DNA from: Alphaproteobacteria bacterium | GTDB lineage: Bacteria; Pseudomonadota; Alphaproteobacteria; Micropepsales; Micropepsaceae | Reading direction: 5' to 3' | DNA: 64,000 nucleotides | Assembly: GCA_028865545.1 (NCBI GenBank) | Contig: JAGWJY010000001.1 | Coordinates: 1-64,000, forward strand | In this document: piece after piece, positions 56,213 through 64,000 of the stretch | Layout: each line of letters starts with the position of its first letter | Numbering within the stretch: the first letter of the stretch is position 1 | Position numbers and translations under genes: made by a program | Notes under the pieces: generated by a model | What the model saw: the letters and a program-made list of their open reading frames with translations, nothing else | Databases searched by the model: none | Told to the model about the DNA's origin: nothing

Positions 56213-56229
56213 ACCCTTTCCCGAAGGGT
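56213..56229 (+). promoter_or_regulatory. Hairpin overlapping the mtnP ribosome-binding site
   Basis: ACCCTT (56213-56218) and AAGGGT (56224-56229) pair around a 5-nt loop. The right arm is part of the RBS (AAGGGTAGG) of mtnP, 5 nt before the ATG at 56235. A second dyad, ATGGGCGA/TCGCCCAT (56167-56174 / 56195-56202), lies upstream. Together they could control translation. No known riboswitch is recognised. Confidence 0.4.
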
Positions 56230-56234
56230 AGGAC

Positions 56235-57110
56235 ATGACCAGGACAGTTCTCGGCGTCATCGGCGGCAGCGGTGTCTACGACATTGCCGGCCTCGAAAAT
56301 CCCCATTGGGAGCGCGTGAAGAGCCCCTGGGGCGAGCCGTCCGACGCGCTGCTGCTCGGCCGTTACGCCGGCGTGGACATGGCCTTTCTGCCGCGCCACG
56401 GCCGCGGTCACGTCCAGTCGCCCAGCTCGATCAACTACCGTGCAAATATCGATGCGCTGAAGCGGATCGGCGTCACCGATGTGCTGTCGGTCTCCGCCGT
56501 CGGTTCGCTGAAGGAAGAACTTCCGCCGGGCACCTTCGTGATGGTGGACCAGTTCATCGACCGTACCTTCGCACGCGAGAAAAGCTTCTTCGGTCCCGGT
56601 TTCGTGGCGCATGTCTCCATGGCGCATCCGGTCTGCACCCGCCTCTCCGGCCTGCTGGCGGAAGCCGCCACAGAGGAAGGCATCAAGCACGCCAAGGGCG
56701 GCACCTATATCTGCATGGAGGGCCCGCAATTCTCCACGCTGGCCGAATCCAAACTCTACCGTTCCTGGGGCTGTTCGGTGGTCGGCATGACGGCAATGCC
56801 CGAGGCCAAGCTGGCACGCGAGGCCGAGCTGCCTTACGCCACCGTCGCTATGGTCACCGACTACGATTGCTGGCATCCCGATCACGACCACGTCACCGTC
56901 GACGCGGTGATCAAGGTGCTGCTCGAAAATGCCGAGCACGCGCGCAAATTGGTGTGCCGTATGGCGACCAAGTTGGGTCCAACGCATGCGCCGTCGCCGC
57001 AGATCGAGCATGTGCTCGACACCGCTCTAATCACCGCGCCAGAAAAGCGCGATCCTGTTCTAGCCGCCAAGCTCGACGCCGTCGCCGGCCGTATTTTGAA
57101 AAAGGTCTGA
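56235..57110 (+). CDS. mtnP: S-methyl-5'-thioadenosine phosphorylase MtnP
   Basis: A 291-residue enzyme cleaving methylthioadenosine to adenine and methylthioribose-1-phosphate. The N-terminal phosphate motif [11 protein letters not shown] and [18 protein letters not shown] match the family. The active-site region [14 protein letters not shown] and [11 protein letters not shown] identify MTAP. Start 56235 has an AGGGTAGG RBS. The following apt uses the adenine; mtnA uses the sugar phosphate. Confidence 0.95.
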   Translation: MTRTVLGVIGGSGVYDIAGLENPHWERVKSPWGEPSDALLLGRYAGVDMAFLPRHGRGHVQSPSSINYRANIDALKRIGVTDVLSVSAVGSLKEELPPGTFVMVDQFIDRTFAREKSFFGPGFVAHVSMAHPVCTRLSGLLAEAATEEGIKHAKGGTYICMEGPQFSTLAESKLYRSWGCSVVGMTAMPEAKLAREAELPYATVAMVTDYDCWHPDHDHVTVDAVIKVLLENAEHARKLVCRMATKLGPTHAPSPQIEHVLDTALITAPEKRDPVLAAKLDAVAGRILKKV

Positions 57111-57115
57111 ACGTT

Positions 57116-57643
57116 ATGGATTTCAAGTCGACCATCCGCACAATTCCGGATTATCCCAAGAAGGGCATCCAGTTTCGCGACGTCACCACCCTGTTCGGTA
57201 ATCCGCGCGCCTTCCGCGCTGCGGTCGACGCGCTGGTGCAGCCTTACGCCGGCGTGCGCATCGACAAGGTCGCCGGCATCGAAGCGCGCGGCTTCATTCT
57301 GGGCGGCGCGGTGGCGCATCAGCTCTCCACCGGCTTCGTGCCTATCCGCAAGAAGGGCAAGCTGCCCTTCACGGTGATCGGCGAGGAGTACGATCTCGAA
57401 TACGGCAAGGACCAAGTGGAAATCCATATCGATGCGGTAAAGCCGGGCGATCACGTCGTGGTCGTGGACGATCTCATCGCCACCGGCGGTACGGCATTTG
57501 CCGGCATCAGACTTCTGGAACGCGCCGGCGCCAAGGTAATCGGCTGCTGTTTTGTCATCGACCTTCCCGAGCTCGGCGGCGCCGACAAAATTCGCGCGCT
57601 AGGCAAAGAGGTCACCACGCTGGTGCGCTTCGAGGGGCACTGA
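57116..57643 (+). CDS. apt: Adenine phosphoribosyltransferase
   Basis: A 175-residue enzyme. The PRPP-binding loop [14 protein letters not shown] (about 118-131) and the [14 protein letters not shown] segment are canonical. It recovers adenine produced by MtnP. The start is 5 bp after the mtnP stop. Confidence 0.95.
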   Translation: MDFKSTIRTIPDYPKKGIQFRDVTTLFGNPRAFRAAVDALVQPYAGVRIDKVAGIEARGFILGGAVAHQLSTGFVPIRKKGKLPFTVIGEEYDLEYGKDQVEIHIDAVKPGDHVVVVDDLIATGGTAFAGIRLLERAGAKVIGCCFVIDLPELGGADKIRALGKEVTTLVRFEGH

Positions 57644-57646
57644 GCA

Positions 57647-58258
57647 GTGAAGCTCTACATGGCCCCTGCCTCTCCCTTCGCCCGCAAGGCGCGGATCATC
57701 ATTCGCGAGCTCGATCTCACGCGGCTGGTCGAGGAAATTCCCACCAACCCCGCCGCCAGCGAAGAGCTGCACCGCGCCAATCCGTTACGCAAGATTCCGG
57801 CGTTGGTGCTCGACGACGGCTCGGCGCTGATCGACTCGCCGGTGATCTGCGAATACCTCAACGAGCTGGGGGGCGGCAAATTCTTCCCCGGCATGAGCAT
57901 CTGGCGCGAGGTCTCCGGCCGCTGGCGGGCGCTCGGCCTGCAGGCGCTCGGCGACGGTATCGCGGAAGCGGCCGTGGCATGCATCTACGAAGGGCGCCGC
58001 CCGGAAGAGCAGCAGAGCAAGGAGTTCATCGACAAACAGATCGGCATCATCACGCGCGGCCTTGACGCGCTGGAGCGCGCCAAATTCGCCAAGGATCCGA
58101 CGATCGGCGAGATCGCAGTCGCCTGCGCCATTGGATATCTCGATTTCCGCATGCCCGACCTCGGCTGGCGCGAGACGCGGCCGAAGCTGGCCTCATGGTA
58201 TGAGGCTTTCGCCAGATATCCGTCGATGCAGGCCACCATGCCGGCGAATCTGACGTGA
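57647..58258 (+). CDS. Glutathione S-transferase
   Basis: A 203-residue protein. The N-terminal thioredoxin-like domain starts [16 protein letters not shown] and has the GSH-binding DSPVICEYL stretch near residue 64. A helical C-terminal domain follows. A GTG start (57647) follows the apt stop by 3 bp. It sits inside the methionine-salvage operon and overlaps mtnA by four bases (GTGA). Its substrate is unknown, but detoxification of a pathway by-product is plausible. Confidence 0.88.
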   Translation: MKLYMAPASPFARKARIIIRELDLTRLVEEIPTNPAASEELHRANPLRKIPALVLDDGSALIDSPVICEYLNELGGGKFFPGMSIWREVSGRWRALGLQALGDGIAEAAVACIYEGRRPEEQQSKEFIDKQIGIITRGLDALERAKFAKDPTIGEIAVACAIGYLDFRMPDLGWRETRPKLASWYEAFARYPSMQATMPANLT

Positions 58259-59334
58259 AGATCGCCGGCAAACCCTATCGCACCATCTGGCCGCGCGGCG
58301 ATGAGGCCGTGGAGGTGATCGACCAGACGCGCTTGCCGCACGAATTCGCGACACTCGCACTGCGCGCGCCGGAAGACTGCGCCCGCGCCATCAAGACCAT
58401 GATCGTGCGCGGCGCGCCCCTGATCGGCGCCACCGCCGCTTACGGCATCGCCTTTGCCATGCGCGCCGAGCCGTCGAGCAAGGCACTGGTCGCGGCGCAT
58501 GACATGCTGCTGGCGACGCGGCCGACGGCGGTGAACCTGCGCTGGGCGCTCAAGCGCATGCACGACGTGCTGCATGCGGCCTCGCATGGCGAGCGCTTCA
58601 CCCTGGCCTGGAGGGAAGCCGCCGCGATCTGCGACGAAGACGTCGAAATCTGCCATTCCATCGGTGTGCACGGGCTAAAGCTCTTCCGCGAGATGGCGGC
58701 GAAGAAGAACGGCGCGCCGCTCAACATCCTCACCCACTGCAATGCCGGCTGGCTGGCCTGCATCGATTGGGGCACCGCGACCTCGCCGATCTACCAGGCG
58801 CATGACGCGGGCATTCCCGTGCATGTCTGGGTGGACGAAACGCGGCCGCGCAATCAGGGCGCCTCGCTGACGGCGTATGAGTTGGGGCAGCACGGCGTGC
58901 CGCATACCATCATCGCAGACAATGCTGGTGGCCATTACATGCAGGCGGGGCGCGTCGATCTTTGCATCGTCGGCACCGACCGCGTGACGAAGAACGGCGA
59001 CGTCGCCAACAAGATCGGCACTTATCTCAAGGCGCTGGCGGCGAAGGACAACAATGTCCCCTTCTATGTGGCGCTGCCATCGCCGACCATCGACTGGACG
59101 CTGGCGTCGGGGGCGAGCATTCCCATCGAGGAGCGCTCCGCCGACGAAGTGCTGAAGATGACCGGTCGCCTGCCGGGCGGCGGTGTCGCCACGGTGGAGA
59201 TCGCAGCGCCCGGTTCGCCCGCCGCCAATCCCGGCTTCGACGTCACACCGGCGCGACTGGTGAAGGGCTTCATCACCGAACGCGGCGTGTGTGCGGCGAA
59301 GGAAGAGGGGTTGCGGTCTTTGTTTCCGGAATGA
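58255..59334 (+). CDS. mtnA: Methylthioribose-1-phosphate isomerase MtnA
   Basis: A 359-residue aldose-ketose isomerase converting MTR-1-P to MTRu-1-P. Catalytic Cys162 is in THCNAGWLA and Asp242 in [11 protein letters not shown]. The [15 protein letters not shown] segment is also conserved. It starts at GTG overlapping the GST stop. No mtnB, mtnC or mtnD follows in the window. Confidence 0.95.
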   Translation: MKIAGKPYRTIWPRGDEAVEVIDQTRLPHEFATLALRAPEDCARAIKTMIVRGAPLIGATAAYGIAFAMRAEPSSKALVAAHDMLLATRPTAVNLRWALKRMHDVLHAASHGERFTLAWREAAAICDEDVEICHSIGVHGLKLFREMAAKKNGAPLNILTHCNAGWLACIDWGTATSPIYQAHDAGIPVHVWVDETRPRNQGASLTAYELGQHGVPHTIIADNAGGHYMQAGRVDLCIVGTDRVTKNGDVANKIGTYLKALAAKDNNVPFYVALPSPTIDWTLASGASIPIEERSADEVLKMTGRLPGGGVATVEIAAPGSPAANPGFDVTPARLVKGFITERGVCAAKEEGLRSLFPE

Positions 59335-59394
59335 CCTACGCTGTGCTCGCCTGTGTCCATCTCGCTTTAGCGGATAGCCAGAACTGGCAGACGC

Positions 59395-60069
59395 TTACTT
59401 TTCGTATTTTCGAAACAGATCCAGAGTCCGCTGGCGCGCCAGCTTGGCGGCGGCAGCATCGTGATGCGTCGGCCGGTCGGAGTTGAAGCCGTGGCCCGCC
59501 TCGTAGACGTAAACCGCGACCTCGGGGCGCTTCGCCTTCAGCTTCTCCACACCGTCCAGCGGAATACCGGCATCCTGGGCGCCGAAGTGGCAGATCGTCG
59601 GGCACTTTGGCACTTCGTGCGCCATCTCCGGTACCAACTTGCCATAATAGCTGGAGGCGGCCGCCAGTCCCGTGCAGCGGCAGGCCGCCGCCCACACCAC
59701 CGAACCACCGAAGCAATAGCCGGTGATGAATACGGGGCCTTTGCTCTTCAGGGCGTCGATGCAGCTCTGGGCGTCGGCAACGCGGATTTCGAGCGGCGCG
59801 CCATAGGCCAGCGCCGCGCCCTTCTGTATCTCGTCCGGCGTGTAGCCGCAGACGAAGCCCGGCGCCGTTCGATCGAACAGTGACGGCGCCAGTACATCGT
59901 AGCCGTCCGCGGCATAAGCATCGCAGACCGCCTTGATGTGATCGGTGATACCGAAAATTTCCTGGATCAACACCAGTCCGCCGCGCCGCGCGCCCGTCGA
60001 TTCAACGTGATAGACGCCGATGGACTGGCCGTCGGACATCTTCATCGAGATCGTTTTTCCTGCGCTCAT
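59395..60069 (-). CDS. Dienelactone hydrolase family protein
   Basis: A 224-residue alpha/beta hydrolase. The nucleophile is Cys119 in GYCFGGSV. Asp and His of the triad appear in FGAQDAGI and GHGFNSD. The oxyanion-side segment QEIFGITDHI (near 36) is typical. Substrates may be dienelactones or other lactones. It overlaps the first MaoC gene by four bases at its start. Confidence 0.88.
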   Translation of the reverse strand: MSAGKTISMKMSDGQSIGVYHVESTGARRGGLVLIQEIFGITDHIKAVCDAYAADGYDVLAPSLFDRTAPGFVCGYTPDEIQKGAALAYGAPLEIRVADAQSCIDALKSKGPVFITGYCFGGSVVWAAACRCTGLAAASSYYGKLVPEMAHEVPKCPTICHFGAQDAGIPLDGVEKLKAKRPEVAVYVYEAGHGFNSDRPTHHDAAAAKLARQRTLDLFRKYEK

Positions 60070-60515
60070 GCTGCGGTTCCTTTCTTTTCTCTGAGAACTT
60101 TCGTGGTCATGCTCATGAATAGCGCGCCGTCGCGGTTGCGCGCTTCGTTGTGGTTCAGCACCAGGCCGAAGCGCGGCCGCGATTTCAATTCGGTCTTGCC
60201 GGTGACTTCGGTGGAGTACAACAGCGTCGTACCCGGCCGCACCGGCTTGTGCCAGCGCAGATTCTCGAAGCCGGGCGAGATCGCCAGGCCGGACTTGTCG
60301 GGGGTATGATGCGCGGTCATCAGCTTCATGAACACCGCCACCGTCATCCAGCCCGAGGCGATCAAGCCGCCGAATACCGACCGCTTCGCCGCTTCGGCGT
60401 CGATATGGTAGCCCTGCGGATCGTATTTTTTCGCGAAGGCGATCATCTCGTCTTCGGCGAAGGTGTATTCGCCGAGCACCAATTTGTGTCCGATTTCAAC
60501 GTCCTCGAACCACAT
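60066..60515 (-). CDS. MaoC-family hydratase, copy 1
   Basis: A 149-residue hot-dog fold protein. The hydratase segment FAKKYDPQGYHID (near 32) has the catalytic Asp/His, followed by SVFGGLIASGWM. It is about the size of a single MaoC unit and would function as a dimer, hydrating 2-enoyl-CoA or a similar substrate. The start ATG at 60515 is followed by FEDVEIG; two bases separate it from the second MaoC gene. Confidence 0.88.
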   Translation of the reverse strand: MWFEDVEIGHKLVLGEYTFAEDEMIAFAKKYDPQGYHIDAEAAKRSVFGGLIASGWMTVAVFMKLMTAHHTPDKSGLAISPGFENLRWHKPVRPGTTLLYSTEVTGKTELKSRPRFGLVLNHNEARNRDGALFMSMTTKVLREKKGTAA

Positions 60516-60517
60516 AG

Positions 60518-60973
60518 CTACGCCTCCCGCCTGAGGAACATCGGCGTGGAGATCAGGCTTGCCACCTGTTCCGTCTGGTTGAAGAGATCCCAGCGGCATT
60601 TGACGAAGCCGATGTCGTTGCGGCTTGCCGGCGTGCGCGTTTCCAGAATCTCGACTTCAAGGCGCAGCACGTCGCCGGGGCGCACGGGTTTGAGCCAACG
60701 GCAATCCTCCACGCCGGCGCCGCCGGCGCCGGCCGACTTGCCGAACAATCCGTCGACGATGAGGCGCATTGCCATGGCGCAGACATGCCAGCCCGAGGCC
60801 GCCAATCCGCCGAGCATGGTGTGCTTCGCCGCTTCGTCATCGAGATGGTGCGGCTGGGGATCGTATTCGCGCGCGAAGGCGATGATCTCGTCCCGCGTCA
60901 CCTCGTAGCGCCCGTCGAAGGCGAGCTTTTGACCGATGAAGAAATCTTCGAAGTGAAGGAGATCGGGCGGCAT
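60518..60973 (-). CDS. MaoC-family hydratase, copy 2
   Basis: A 151-residue hot-dog fold protein related to its neighbour. It has FAREYDPQPHHLD (near 34) with the catalytic Asp/His and MLGGLAASGWHV. It begins the leftward group MaoC2-MaoC1-dienelactone hydrolase. Two related single units may form a heterodimer, or act on different substrates. Confidence 0.9.
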   Translation of the reverse strand: MPPDLLHFEDFFIGQKLAFDGRYEVTRDEIIAFAREYDPQPHHLDDEAAKHTMLGGLAASGWHVCAMAMRLIVDGLFGKSAGAGGAGVEDCRWLKPVRPGDVLRLEVEILETRTPASRNDIGFVKCRWDLFNQTEQVASLISTPMFLRREA

Positions 60974-61051
60974 CCCGATCCACTAGCGGCAAACCGTGCG
61001 CATCGCAATCGCGCCGCGCCCATCTTGTCGTAGGGTTATTTTGTAATCTGC

Positions 61052-62149
61052 CTACGCGTTGAAGCGGAAGTGCATCACGTCGCCGTCCTGCACAACATAC
61101 TCCTTGCCTTCCAGGCGGAACTTCCCGGCATCGCGTGCGCCCGCTTCGCCATTGTGGGCGACGTAATCATTATAGGCAAATGTTTCCGCGCGGATAAAGC
61201 CGTGCTCGAAATCCGTGTGGATGACGCCCGCGGCCTGCGGCGCGCGCGATCCCTTGGTCACGGTCCAGGCGCGGGTTTCCTTCGGCCCTGCCGTGAAGAA
61301 GGTGATGAGGCCGAGCAGCTCATAACCGGCACGAATCAATCTGTTCAAACCCGGCTCTTCGAGACTGAGGCTTGAGAGGAATTCCGTGCGTTCCTCCGGC
61401 GCCAGTTGTGCAACTTCTTCCTCGATGCGCGCGGAAATCACGACCGCGCCGGCGCCCTGCCGCTTGGCCATCTCCTGGACCGCCGCCGAGAACTTGTTGC
61501 CCGTTGCCGCCGAGGCCTCGTCGACATTGCAGACATACAAGACCGGCTTCTGCGTCAGCAGGCCGAGCTGGCGATAGGGTTCGCTTTCCTCGTGCGACAG
61601 TTCCGCCAGACGCGCGGGTTTGCCGTCGCGCAGCAGCACGAGGGCTTTCGTCATCAGTGCCAGCTGTTCCTTGGCTTCCTTCTCGCCGGAATGCGCCTTC
61701 TTCTCGATCGGCTTGACGCGTTTCTCAAGGCTTTCGAGGTCAGCCAGCATCAATTCGGTTTCTACCACATCGGCGTCGCTGGCCGGGTCGATGCGGCCTT
61801 CGACGTGGGTAATGTCACCATCCTCGAAGCAGCGCAGCACGTGCACGACAGCGTCCACTTCGCGAATGTTGGCAAGGAACTGATTGCCCAGCCCTTCACC
61901 CTTCGACGCGCCGCGTACCAATCCGGCGATGTCGACAAAGGTGATGCGCGTCGGAATGATCTCGGCGGACTTGGCAATCTCGGCGAGCTTTTCCAGACGA
62001 GGGTCGGGCACCGCCACGTCGCCGACATTCGGCTCGATAGTGCAGAAAGGATAGTTCGCCGCCTGTGCGGCCGCGGTCTGCGTCAACGCGTTGAAAAGCG
62101 TCGATTTTCCGACATTCGGCAGGCCGACGATGCCGCATTTGAATCCCAT
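61052..62149 (-). CDS. ychF: Redox-regulated ATPase YchF (Obg family)
   Basis: A 365-residue ATP-binding protein. The P-loop GLPNVGKST (about 8-16), the nearby FCTIEPNVG and the [21 protein letters not shown] segment are hallmarks. The C-terminal TGS-like domain ends in the typical [15 protein letters not shown]. Its G4 replaces NKxD with NVDE-type sequence (VCNVDE), as in ATP-binding YchF. It overlaps pth by one base (TGATG). Confidence 0.96.
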   Translation of the reverse strand: MGFKCGIVGLPNVGKSTLFNALTQTAAAQAANYPFCTIEPNVGDVAVPDPRLEKLAEIAKSAEIIPTRITFVDIAGLVRGASKGEGLGNQFLANIREVDAVVHVLRCFEDGDITHVEGRIDPASDADVVETELMLADLESLEKRVKPIEKKAHSGEKEAKEQLALMTKALVLLRDGKPARLAELSHEESEPYRQLGLLTQKPVLYVCNVDEASAATGNKFSAAVQEMAKRQGAGAVVISARIEEEVAQLAPEERTEFLSSLSLEEPGLNRLIRAGYELLGLITFFTAGPKETRAWTVTKGSRAPQAAGVIHTDFEHGFIRAETFAYNDYVAHNGEAGARDAGKFRLEGKEYVVQDGDVMHFRFNA

Positions 62150-62772
62150 CAGCTTTTGTCTTTCTCGATTTCCGGCTTCGGCTTATGCGCAGGCGGGTTC
62201 TGGATCAACGCCACCTTGTTCATGAAGCCGATCATGTCGTTTTCCGCAAGCAGCGGTGCGGCCTCGGCGATGGCCGACAGCATCGGTATCAACCAATCCT
62301 CGTCGGCCTTGGAGAAATTCTGCAGCACATGGCCGTGCACGCGCTCCCGGCCGCCGGGATGTCCGACGCCGAGGCGGATGCGGCGGTAGTCCGGGCCAAG
62401 CACGGAGGTGATCGAGCGCAGACCATTGTGCCCGGCGTCGCCGCCGCCCGTCTTGGCCTTCAGCTTGGCGGCCGCGAGATCAATCTCGTCATGCATGACG
62501 ACGACGGCCGACGGCGGCAGTTTCAGGAACCGCGCCGCGGCCCCGACCGAAAGCCCGCTATCGTTCATGTAGGTCATCGGCTTCAGCAGATAGGTCTTGC
62601 GCCGTGCCAACTTTCCCTCGGCGATCATGCCCTGATACTTCGCGCGCCACGGACCGAAGTCGTAGCTCTCGTGAATCGTGTCTACGGCCATGAAGCCCGC
62701 ATTGTGGCGGTTGCGCGCGTATTGCGCGCCGGGGTTCCCCAAGCCGGCGATGAGCAGCGGTGTATCCGACAT
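62149..62772 (-). CDS. pth: Peptidyl-tRNA hydrolase
   Basis: A 207-residue enzyme that releases tRNA from stalled peptidyl-tRNA. It starts with the family motif AGLGNPGAQYARNRHNAGF, including catalytic His23. The segments KPMTYMNDSG and HDEIDL follow. The last 20 residues are Lys/Pro-rich. It is translationally coupled to ychF and follows rplY by 33 bp. Confidence 0.95.
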   Translation of the reverse strand: MSDTPLLIAGLGNPGAQYARNRHNAGFMAVDTIHESYDFGPWRAKYQGMIAEGKLARRKTYLLKPMTYMNDSGLSVGAAARFLKLPPSAVVVMHDEIDLAAAKLKAKTGGGDAGHNGLRSITSVLGPDYRRIRLGVGHPGGRERVHGHVLQNFSKADEDWLIPMLSAIAEAAPLLAENDMIGFMNKVALIQNPPAHKPKPEIEKDKS

Positions 62773-62805
62773 CCTGCGAGATTACCCGCGAAGCGGTGCC
62801 TCGGA

Positions 62806-63537
62806 CTACTTTTTCTCCGGAGCCTTGGCACCGGCGGCCGGCGCAGCGGCACCAGCGGCAGGCGCGGCGCCAGGTGCAGCGGCGCCTTCGGCGGGCGCGG
62901 CCCCTTCCTCGGCTGCCGGAGCGGAAGCAGCCGCGGCGGCGGCGGCAGCAGCGGCGCGCTGTTCTTCGATGACGTGCGTCGGCGCGACAATGGAGGCCAC
63001 CGTGAAATCGCGGTCGATCGTCGGCCGCACACCTTCCGGCAGTTTGAAGGCCGAGATGTGCAGCGAATCGCGGATGTCCATGCCGGACAGATCACCCTCA
63101 ATGAAGTCGGGAATGTTGTCGGCAGGACAGATTAGCTCGACTTCGTGGCGCACGATATTGAGCACGCCGCCGAGCTTGATGCCGGGCGAGCTTTCGCGGC
63201 CCACGAAACGGACCGGAATGGCGAGACGCACGGTGGCGCCTTCTTCAAGCCGCATGAAATCGACATGCACCGGACGATCGGTCACCGGATCGAGCTGCAG
63301 CGCACGCGGAATCACGCGCGTCTTCTTGCCGCCGGTGTCGAGCATGAACAGGGTCGTGAGGAACGAGCCGCGATCCACGAAACGGCCCAGCGTCTGCGCG
63401 TCGACGGCGATGGGCTCCGGCTCCGCGCTGCCGCCATACACGATGGCAGGGATTTTGCCGTTGCGGCGGGCCTGATAGGCCGGGCCCTTGCCCGTGCCGC
63501 CGCGCACTTCAGCGCTGAGTTCCTGGATCTGGCGCAT
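62806..63537 (-). CDS. rplY: Large-subunit ribosomal protein bL25 (Ctc form)
   Basis: A 243-residue protein. The 5S-rRNA-binding N-terminal domain includes GKGPAYQARRNGKIPAIVYGG, and the beta-barrel of the Ctc extension contains VHVDFMRLEEG. The last 45 residues are almost only Ala, Pro, Gly and Glu, ending in KAPEKK, and are probably disordered. The start at 63537 (MRQIQEL) has an AAGGA RBS. First gene of rplY-pth-ychF. Confidence 0.95.
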   Translation of the reverse strand: MRQIQELSAEVRGGTGKGPAYQARRNGKIPAIVYGGSAEPEPIAVDAQTLGRFVDRGSFLTTLFMLDTGGKKTRVIPRALQLDPVTDRPVHVDFMRLEEGATVRLAIPVRFVGRESSPGIKLGGVLNIVRHEVELICPADNIPDFIEGDLSGMDIRDSLHISAFKLPEGVRPTIDRDFTVASIVAPTHVIEEQRAAAAAAAAAASAPAAEEGAAPAEGAAAPGAAPAAGAAAPAAGAKAPEKK

Positions 63538-63642
63538 GCTCGTAAGTCCTTGTTTTTCCAGCAATTTACAAAAGCTGGAGGGCCATTTTGCAGCCGCAAA
63601 GGGCAGGCTTGTAGCGGATGGACGCGGTTGGCGCAACCGGCC

Positions 63643-64000
63643 TTAGATTCGGACGCCGGTGGGCGCCGTATAGACGTCGGAGCGGACATTGCCGGTATTC
63701 ACCACTTCGGCCCGCTCGAAAATGATGACCTCGGCCTCCTTGTCGGCCGCGGTGCGATGCTCGACACCCTTCGGCACAACGATCATGTCCCCGGGCTCCA
63801 TGTCCACGATGCGGTCACGGAACTCGACGCGGAAGCGGCCGCGCCAGACCAGGAACATCTCTTCGCTGTCGTCATGATGATGCCAGGGAAAGACGCCCTG
63901 AACCTTGACGAGCTTGATCTCCTGGCCGTTCACGGCGGCAACCAGCTTGGGCCGCCAATGTTCGGAGAACGACGCGAACTTCTCGATCAGAGTGATTTTT
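63643..64000 (-). CDS. Cupin domain protein (5' end outside the window)
   Basis: At least 119 residues are visible; the true start is beyond the right edge, as the open frame continues through LIEKFASFSEHWRP to the boundary. The metal-binding cupin motif is WHHHDDSEEMFLVWRGRF, with the second motif in PKGVEHRT. Such proteins resemble mannose-6-phosphate isomerase-like small cupins. Substrate unknown. Confidence 0.85.
   Translation of the reverse strand, partial: KITLIEKFASFSEHWRPKLVAAVNGQEIKLVKVQGVFPWHHHDDSEEMFLVWRGRFRVEFRDRIVDMEPGDMIVVPKGVEHRTAADKEAEVIIFERAEVVNTGNVRSDVYTAPTGVRI

Noticed and set aside
56096-56234. SAM riboswitch upstream of mtnP
   Set aside because: Two hairpins are present, but the conserved SAM-II or SAM-I cores are not found.

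Overview
The window is a densely packed, GC-rich stretch of an alphaproteobacterial chromosome. CtrA, the CtrA antagonist SciP (DUF1153), the flagellar sigma-54 activator FlbD, a Caulobacter-like fliF-fliG-fliH-fliN-flbD operon and an alphaproteobacterial-type petABC all point to a polarly flagellated bacterium of the Caulobacterales / Micropepsales type. That placement is inferred from gene content and protein character, not from a phylogeny. There are no insertion sequences, prophage genes or CRISPR arrays, and only one RNA gene was found, a tRNA-Met(CAT).

Region 1 (1-22320) is mainly flagellar. A ligA cut by the left edge follows ctrA, and ctrA is divergent from fliI-fliJ. After three minor features (a palindromic repeat, a DoxX-like protein, a small membrane protein) comes a leftward eight-gene run, fliF-fliG-fliH-fliN-flbD-flhA-flhF-flhG. 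Upstream of it lie sciP and the hook operon fliK-flgD-flgE, which is divergent from flgK-flgL. CtrA, FlbD and SciP, the main regulators of the flagellar hierarchy, thus lie within 14 kb. A good sigma-54 promoter precedes flgK and a good CtrA-like box precedes fliF.

Region 2 (22321-32841) is metabolic: mnmA, tRNA-Met, a secreted esterase, threonine ammonia-lyase and a secreted GH31 glycosidase followed by a 55-bp remnant of a second ilvA tail. Next is an Lrp/AsnC regulator divergent from a lysine-catabolic pair (saccharopine/lysine dehydrogenase family plus ALDH7). Three evenly phased palindromes sit in that divergent promoter. A DUF302 gene and a 55-residue membrane protein behind a perfect TTAA-N7-TTAA box close the region.

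Region 3 (32857-48390) holds a motility operon (response regulator with an arginine-rich tail, Hpt-like protein, MotA), a Nudix hydrolase, an SDR and a GNAT. It continues with a MoxR / DUF58 / BatA-DUF4159 / vWA membrane operon, a DUF1285-Nudix-CCA transferase-PP2C operon and a flavin monooxygenase.

Region 4 (48400-64000) begins with an ATP-grasp ligase behind a near-consensus sigma-54 promoter. It then carries terC, hemF, trmL, the bc1 complex (petABC), a GH27 alpha-galactosidase and the methionine-salvage operon mtnP-apt-GST-mtnA. The last part holds a dienelactone hydrolase with two MaoC proteins, ychF, pth, rplY and a partial cupin. The most unusual signals are regulatory: the phased palindromes, the sigma-54 promoter outside the flagellar block, the dyad at ctrA, a possible RBS-masking hairpin at mtnP and the FlhF with altered G motifs.
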